A DNA stretch of 64,000 bases from Planococcaceae bacterium Storch 2/2-2 (lineage in GTDB: Bacteria; Bacillota; Bacilli; Bacillales_A; Planococcaceae): contig WOYE01000009.1 of assembly GCA_009740415.1 (NCBI GenBank), forward strand, positions 372,001-436,000, written 5' to 3'. The notes under the pieces are model-generated. The model made no database searches, had not been told where the DNA came from, and worked only from the letters and a program-made list of their open reading frames with translations. Shown piece after piece: positions 59,542 through 64,000 of this stretch; within the stretch, counting starts at the first letter, position 1; each line of letters opens with the position of its first letter. Both the position numbers and the translations under genes were made by a program.

Positions 59542-59708
59542 AAGTGCTACATGTAGTAGCACGACTCCTCTTAATCGTTCTTTTTATCCTACATGATGAG
59601 TATACCGTATTCCATTGACGAACTCACGTTTTCTATTTTGCTACGAGATGTTTCCTATTTCAACCCTTGACTTGAAGAGTGGAACGAGGTAAGGCGTCCG
59701 CCACTCAT

Positions 59709-59746
59709 AAAAAAGTGCCCGAGTTCCTAGGAACCCGAGCACTTTT
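59709..59746 (-). terminator. Terminator of the 59758 gene
   Basis: AAAAGTGC...GCACTTTT hairpin with a long inner stem centred on CCTAGG; A run on the left gives the U tail. Confidence 0.85.
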
Positions 59747-59757
59747 CGCATTTCGTA

Positions 59758-60327
59758 TTATTCGCTCCAACGTTTCAATAGTTCATCGATCGTATTCACT
59801 TCTTCGCGTTCTTCGACAGCGAATGGATCGAGGTGACAGAGGAAGTGGTCGTCGACGAGAACGTATTCTCCGTCTTCTGAACCGACTCCTTCACGGCGAA
59901 CGGTTTTTCCTTTCGCCTCATAATAGCGACAAAGTTCTTGATAAAAGCGCTCGCGACTTGCGATGTAAACGTCCGCTTCTTCGTTTGCTACGATGTACGC
60001 ATCGACTTGCAGCGTACCTTCTACGATTGTCGGCGTTTCAGTCGTTGATGAAAAGTCGTGAAGGGCGTATGCATTGAAATACGCTTCTTCGGACGGATCG
60101 ATCATCCATTTCGATAATGGGAAACGGTATCCGTTCCATTCGGCTTCATAATAAGTCGGCATGTCGTCATAGACGAGTACGTATTGTGTAAATAACGTGT
60201 CATCGACTTCATGCGTTTCTTTACGGACGAACGGTAATTGTTCAATCCAAGCGGTCATCGTCGCTTCATCTGGAAATACACCTACTTTATGTGTTCGGTC
60301 GAACTGATCAATTTCTAATAAGTACAT
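59758..60327 (-). CDS. Acidic soluble protein of unknown function
   Basis: 189 aa from ATG 60327 (8 bases from AAAGGG; ATG 60333 is too close). Acidic, Tyr/Trp-rich, with repeats of WNGYRFPLSKW and VDAYIVANEEADVYIASRERFYQEL. No family recognised; it could be an immunity-type or binding protein by its acidic aromatic character, which is inference. Divergent spacing shows it is transcribed alone with its own terminator. Confidence 0.6.
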   Translation of the reverse strand: MYLLEIDQFDRTHKVGVFPDEATMTAWIEQLPFVRKETHEVDDTLFTQYVLVYDDMPTYYEAEWNGYRFPLSKWMIDPSEEAYFNAYALHDFSSTTETPTIVEGTLQVDAYIVANEEADVYIASRERFYQELCRYYEAKGKTVRREGVGSEDGEYVLVDDHFLCHLDPFAVEEREEVNTIDELLKRWSE

Positions 60328-60394
60328 CTCCATCACCCTTTACTATGAAATTTTGGTCGTTCTTCGCTAAGCATAGTCGCACGGATTCGATGTG

Positions 60395-60736
60395 TCAATG
60401 AATATCTTCAGGCGCTGTTCGTTCGGGGAGATTTAAAAAGACGACGCCCCCGATGATCGCGACGATGCCGAAGACGAGGCGGACGCTGAACGGGTCGTCA
60501 AAGAGTACGATTCCGAGCACCGCTGTCGCAGCCGTTCCGACACCTGACCAAATGGCGTAGGCGATGCTGAGCGGAAGAAATTCGAGCGCTTTACTCAATA
60601 AGTAAAAAGCGAAACCGTAACCGACGACGACGACGAGCGACGGGAGAAGGACGGAAAAACCGTCCGACGCTTTCAAGGCGAGCGTAGCGATCACTTCTGA
60701 GATAATTGCGAGCGTTAAATATACGTGTCCGTTCAT
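60395..60736 (-). CDS. SMR family multidrug exporter subunit
   Basis: 113 aa, four membrane helices. The conserved Glu in TM1 (AIISEVIATLALKASDGF) and WSGVGTAATAVLGI mark the small multidrug resistance family. It overlaps the upstream SMR gene by four bases, so the two are a pair such as YkkC/YkkD or EbrA/EbrB, likely a heterodimer. No guanidine riboswitch precedes the pair. Confidence 0.9.
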   Translation of the reverse strand: MNGHVYLTLAIISEVIATLALKASDGFSVLLPSLVVVVGYGFAFYLLSKALEFLPLSIAYAIWSGVGTAATAVLGIVLFDDPFSVRLVFGIVAIIGGVVFLNLPERTAPEDIH

Positions 60737-61056
60737 GACGCATCTGCCCCGTTCAACAAGATGACGCCGACGATGATGAGACATAAACCGATCCGGCGGT
60801 TGCGCGTCAGTTGTTCGTGATAAATGAGCCAACCGATGATCGCTGTCGCAGCCGTTCCGACGCCTGACCAAATGGCGTACGAGACGCCGAGCGGCAACGT
60901 TTGGAGTGCCCGCGCGAGCGAATAAAAAGCGATGCCGTAACCGACGACGACACCGAGTGTCGGAAGGAGTCGTCGGAACCCTTTCGTTTCTTTCAATAAG
61001 GAACTACCGATCACTTCCGTTGCGATCGCAATGAATAACCACATGTAACTAGACAT
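60733..61056 (-). CDS. SMR family multidrug exporter subunit, first of pair
   Basis: 107 aa, four membrane helices with TM1 Glu (AIATEVIGSSLLKETKGF) and the same YAIWSGVGTAATAIIGW helix as its partner. Start 61056 (MSSYMW) has AAGGAAGATGCC upstream; ATG 61062 overlaps that site. With the following gene it should form a proton-coupled efflux dimer for cations or guanidinium-like compounds. Confidence 0.9.
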   Translation of the reverse strand: MSSYMWLFIAIATEVIGSSLLKETKGFRRLLPTLGVVVGYGIAFYSLARALQTLPLGVSYAIWSGVGTAATAIIGWLIYHEQLTRNRRIGLCLIIVGVILLNGADAS

Positions 61057-61112
61057 AGGCATCTTCCTTTCGTCCGTCGTTCCTTGTAGCGTACACGAAA
61101 ATGAAAAAAGCG

Positions 61113-61490
61113 TCACGCTTCATTCATTAACCGGCGAATGTCTGCCTGCAACTTCGCGAGCCGGGCGTAGTCGCGTTTCGTCCCTTGAAACGTCGCGAGC
61201 AATTGGATGAGATCGAGGAGGCGTTCGTTGAGTAAAAAACGTTTATATTCTGTATCCCATGCGCCGAAGTTAAAATGCCGGTTCGCATCCCACGGCTTGC
61301 GTGCTGTATGAGGAAGAGGGGGCGGCGTTTTTTGTTGGCGTTGGGCGGTTTTCTTTTGAGCGTTCGCACGGTGTTTCGTTAAAACGTCTTGGAACGAAGA
61401 GGTGCGCTCTTCTCTCGGTCGTTCGTTTCGTTTTGGCGGGGCGCTCAACATCGCTAGTGCGTCGAGTCGTCGATGAATGAGTCGGTCCAT
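61113..61490 (-). CDS. Basic protein of unknown function
   Basis: 125 aa, Arg/Lys-rich, cytosolic. The first 70 residues are low-complexity and basic; the rest (WDTEYKRFLLNERLLDLIQLLATFQGTKRDYARLAKLQADI) is a helical hairpin. No family recognised. AAAGGAGGGATTCG precedes ATG 61490. It is transcribed toward the SMR pair with a 57-base gap, and read-through is possible. Confidence 0.6.
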   Translation of the reverse strand: MDRLIHRRLDALAMLSAPPKRNERPREERTSSFQDVLTKHRANAQKKTAQRQQKTPPPLPHTARKPWDANRHFNFGAWDTEYKRFLLNERLLDLIQLLATFQGTKRDYARLAKLQADIRRLMNEA

Positions 61491-61663
61491 CGAATCCCTC
61501 CTTTCGTTTTCTTTTACTATCGGTCGCTTCGTCGAAACGTTGAGTCGTCTCGATTGCCGAGACGTGTGAAAAAGAACGTTGTTGCACGGAAGAGAAGAAG
61601 TCGATAGACTGAAGCGAGTAGGTCATTTGTCGGAACATCCGCCGAATGAGAAGGAGGGATGAA

Positions 61664-61984
61664 ATGGTCGTTTGGACGAAAAAGGAGCTCGCGTCTTCGA
61701 TTCAACGGCGCGAACGGGTGATCGTCGTTGAAGGAGAACTTGCGAAATGGTTGCGCCGTTTACCGAGAGAGGCGAGAAAGCCGTTGTTTTTACAACCGTA
61801 TGTCCGACCGATTTTAGCGGCCGGTTTGTTTGCGGATCGGCTCGGTATTCGAGCGGAAGAAGCGCTCGCACTCGTCATGTTGATCGGTGGAGAGGCGCTC
61901 GGCGTCATTTGGAATGAGTACGTCATTGAAAGCGACATTCATGAACGTCACGTCGTGTTGAGAAGGAGAGAAGTTCAACGATGA
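61664..61984 (+). CDS. Small protein, first gene of the luxE-luxC unit
   Basis: 106 aa, soluble, helical, basic. Contains VIVVEGELAKWLRRLPREARKPLFLQPYVRPILAAGLF. No carrier-protein Ser motif, metal site or known family was seen. AAGGAGGGATGAA precedes ATG 61664. Its stop overlaps luxE by four bases (ATGA), so its product is made in step with LuxE and LuxC. It may be an adapter or subunit of the reductase complex, by context only. Confidence 0.65.
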   Translation: MVVWTKKELASSIQRRERVIVVEGELAKWLRRLPREARKPLFLQPYVRPILAAGLFADRLGIRAEEALALVMLIGGEALGVIWNEYVIESDIHERHVVLRRREVQR

Positions 61985-63039
61985 TTGAAAAACGAATTGA
62001 AGCGTTTATACGAGCGAATGAAGAAGATGAGGAGACCTTTCAGACGCTCATGATCGAGTTGTTTCGAAAACAGTTTGAAGAAAATACGCCGTATCGTGCC
62101 TTTTGTCAGGAAAAACGAAAAACGCCGCGTACGGTGAAGCGGTGGCAAGACATTCCGTTCGTGCCGGTCGATGCGTTTAAACATTTGACGCTCAGCCGTG
62201 TGCCCGTCGAAGAGACGGTCGCGTGTTTCATGACGAGCGGGTCGACGTCTGGACAGCGGGGGAAACATTACCACGCCGATTTAACGATTTACGATGCGTC
62301 GATGGATGAAACGGTCCGCCGATTCGTCGTCGATCGTCCGATGCGGATCGCTTGTCTCTTTCCACGAGCGAGCGAGTTGCCGAACAGTAGTTTGGCGCAC
62401 TATTTGAATCGAATCGTCGATCAATACGGGAAAGAAGGAAGCGGGTATTTCATCGATTCGTCCGGCATCGCATTCGATGCTTTCGCGTCGTTTCTCAAGG
62501 AGGCGACTTGCGACGATGAACCGGTTTTATTGCTCGGGGCGACATTCAGTTACGTCCATCTGTTCGATCATTTTCAAGAGACGACGTTCACGCTGCCGAA
62601 AGGGAGTCGAGTGTTCGATACAGGAGGGTACAAAGGGCAGTCGGAAGCATTGCCTGAAGCGACGTTTTATGAAACGTTGTCGGCGCAGTTCGGCGTTCCG
62701 CTCGAATCGTGTGTGAACATGTACGGAATGAGTGAGTTGAGTACGCAATATTACGACCGCGGGCATGCGACATCTCCTGCGGTGAAAGTTGGTCCACCGT
62801 GGATTCGAACGCGCATCATCGATCCGTTAACGGGCGACGATTTGCCATACGGCGAGACCGGTATTATTGTCCATTACGATTTGGCGAATACGAATGCGGT
62901 GACGGCAGTTATGACGGAAGACGTCGGATATGCGCACGAAGACGGTTTCGTTTTGCTCGGCCGTGCAGAAGGAGCCGAGGCGAAAGGGTGCTCGTTGCAA
63001 CTCGCTGACTTTTTACAAGTGACCGGTGGGACGCGATGA
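61981..63039 (+). CDS. luxE: LuxE-like acyl-protein synthetase
   Basis: 352 aa, LuxE length. ATP-binding loop MTSGSTSGQRGKHY, GMSELSTQYYD and the C-terminal LGRAEGAEAKGCSLQLADF with Cys337 (acyl-acceptor position in LuxE) are all present. LuxE activates fatty acid to acyl-AMP and loads it on a Cys before transfer to LuxC. The gene overlaps both neighbours by four bases. No LuxAB luciferase or LuxD transferase is in the window. Name given by family, not by role in light emission. Confidence 0.85.
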   Translation: MIEKRIEAFIRANEEDEETFQTLMIELFRKQFEENTPYRAFCQEKRKTPRTVKRWQDIPFVPVDAFKHLTLSRVPVEETVACFMTSGSTSGQRGKHYHADLTIYDASMDETVRRFVVDRPMRIACLFPRASELPNSSLAHYLNRIVDQYGKEGSGYFIDSSGIAFDAFASFLKEATCDDEPVLLLGATFSYVHLFDHFQETTFTLPKGSRVFDTGGYKGQSEALPEATFYETLSAQFGVPLESCVNMYGMSELSTQYYDRGHATSPAVKVGPPWIRTRIIDPLTGDDLPYGETGIIVHYDLANTNAVTAVMTEDVGYAHEDGFVLLGRAEGAEAKGCSLQLADFLQVTGGTR

Positions 63040-64000
63040 AGCTCGTCGGTTTTGTACCTCCTTCTTTGCGAGAGACGATCGGGACGGAACGAGTGACGCT
63101 CGGACCGGACCACGTGTACTGTCCGAAAGCGACGGCTGAAACGGTAACGCGCGTCATCGATCATTTGGAAACGAAGGGGCGTGCGATCATCCAATCGTAC
63201 CGCGTGGACGAACTGATCGACCGGATTGACGAAGCGGTTCGGTTGTTGCTCGACCGGACGTCGCTCGTTCGCGAGAAGTTGCTGCGCGACTTACAGACGA
63301 GCGAATACGACCGCGAGATGATCGATCTCCATTTAACGGATTATGTGAAGCAGTTTCGAGCGCACGAATTGCGGACGTTTCTCGTCGAAGATTTCGGGAA
63401 TCCGGCCGTACTCGATACGTGGCAACCTCGTGTGAAAGGGGGATTGTCCCGAGCGATCGCTGCTCCGGTGACGTACCATAGTTGGTCAGGGAACGTGCCG
63501 GGCGTTTCGCTTTGGAGTTTCGTCAGTCAGTTGCTCGTGAAAGGGCCGATTTTCGGAAAAGTAGCGACGCGTGAACCGTACGTTGCGACCGCGTTCGCGT
63601 ATGCGCTCGAACAAGTGGATGCGCATCTAGCGGAGGCGATTGCGCTTTTTTGGTGGCCGGGGGAAAGCGAGTTGCAACACGTCGTTTATGAGCGTGTGCC
63701 GCTCGTCGTCGCTTACGGTCATAACGATACGCTCGCCCGCATTGAAGCGTCGCTTCCTGTGACGACTCGTCTGTTAGGGTACGGGCATAAATGGAGTTTT
63801 TCAGTGATCGGAAAAGAAGCGCTCGATGCGTATGAATACGAACGGACGTTGCACGACGTAGCGTGGGACGTCGTCAATTTCAATCAACAAGGTTGTTATT
63901 CGCCTCAAGTCGTTTTCGTCGAGCGAGGCGGGAACGTTTCGCCGCGTGAAGCGGCTGCTCAATTGTTCCATGAACTCGGCACGTGGGAAGTGAAACATCC
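63036..64000 (+). CDS. luxC: LuxC-like acyl-CoA/acyl-protein reductase (partial, runs off window)
   Basis: Open frame from ATG 63036 to the window end (321 codons seen; LuxC is usually about 480). The catalytic Cys motif NQQGCYSPQ (Cys287), the HSWSGNVPGVSLWS nucleotide segment and YGHNDTL follow the LuxC order. It reduces the LuxE-bound acyl group to aldehyde with NADPH. The four-base ATGA overlap with luxE fixes the start. What follows downstream is not visible. Confidence 0.9.
   Translation, partial: MKLVGFVPPSLRETIGTERVTLGPDHVYCPKATAETVTRVIDHLETKGRAIIQSYRVDELIDRIDEAVRLLLDRTSLVREKLLRDLQTSEYDREMIDLHLTDYVKQFRAHELRTFLVEDFGNPAVLDTWQPRVKGGLSRAIAAPVTYHSWSGNVPGVSLWSFVSQLLVKGPIFGKVATREPYVATAFAYALEQVDAHLAEAIALFWWPGESELQHVVYERVPLVVAYGHNDTLARIEASLPVTTRLLGYGHKWSFSVIGKEALDAYEYERTLHDVAWDVVNFNQQGCYSPQVVFVERGGNVSPREAAAQLFHELGTWEVKH

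Noticed and set aside
61057-61112. Guanidine riboswitch before the SMR pair
   Set aside because: Only 56 bases are available and no ykkC-type core is visible.
1-64000. CRISPR arrays, tRNA or rRNA genes, transposases, integrases
   Set aside because: No regularly spaced repeat array, no cloverleaf or rRNA sequence and no recombinase motif was found on reading both strands.

Overview
The window is chromosomal DNA from a low-to-mid GC Gram-positive bacterium of the Bacillales. The evidence is the gene content (queCDE behind a preQ1-I riboswitch, metNPQ behind an S-box, a T-box in front of an NhaC-family transporter, a YjcD-type helicase, SLH-domain surface proteins, nine lipoproteins), strong AGGAGG-type ribosome binding sites, and compact Rho-independent terminators. 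Codon use (many acg, gtc, cgt, ctc codons) would fit an Exiguobacterium-like lineage, but the sequence alone does not prove this. No rRNA, tRNA, CRISPR array, prophage or transposase gene was seen.

Layout. 1-5.2 kb: end of a riboflavin operon (ribBA, ribH), an SLH protein, then a run of a cysteine-protease-like protein, a HAD phosphatase, a GNAT and a lipoprotein. 5.3-7.2 kb: an AT-richer DUF3825 gene, a gap holding an orphan terminator, and a membrane-anchored Mrr-type nuclease-like protein. 7.2-10.2 kb: an SDR dehydrogenase and the queuosine precursor operon queC-queD-queE under a preQ1-I riboswitch. 10.3-15.5 kb: lipoprotein, PepSY protein, a repeat-rich gene-free stretch, and DUF2653, DUF4003 and DUF2325 genes. 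15.6-18.4 kb: methionine ABC importer metN-metP-metQ under a SAM-I riboswitch. 18.5-26.1 kb: helicase, tyrosine-type T-box plus NhaC-family permease, DUF2157/GDYXXLXY pair, and a GlmS-like protein with a degenerate isomerase half. 26.4-39.7 kb: lipoproteins, pirin, DNA repair methyltransferase, FetAB-like exporter, transglutaminase-like lipoprotein, LysE exporter, VanZ, glutathione peroxidase, Usp, ECF sigma and anti-sigma pair, O-methyltransferase. 39.9-47.4 kb: NCS1 permease with a perfect cre site, tandem SAM-binding leaders in front of a flavin monooxygenase, small conserved proteins, and a large S-layer-type protein. 47.6-50.5 kb: a two-component system with two membrane/PepSY partners. 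50.8-58.5 kb: cytosolic THI5-like protein, sirtuin, DUF4300 lipoprotein, ilvA, azoreductase with an MhqR-type operator, FusB-type protein and a TPR/DUF1311-like lipoprotein. 58.5-61.5 kb: a ribonucleotide reductase R2-like protein that has lost most metal ligands yet sits behind an NrdR box, and a paired SMR exporter. 61.6-64 kb: a tightly overlapping three-gene unit, small unknown protein then LuxE then LuxC, cut by the window end.

The regulatory density is unusual: one preQ1-I, three SAM-type aptamers (two in tandem), one T-box, and candidate cre, MhqR and NrdR sites, each next to a gene whose function matches the signal. The best candidates for undescribed biology are the NrdR-boxed degenerate R2 protein, the ORF-luxE-luxC unit without luciferase genes, the tandem SAM switch with two different output mechanisms, and the degenerate GlmS paralogue.
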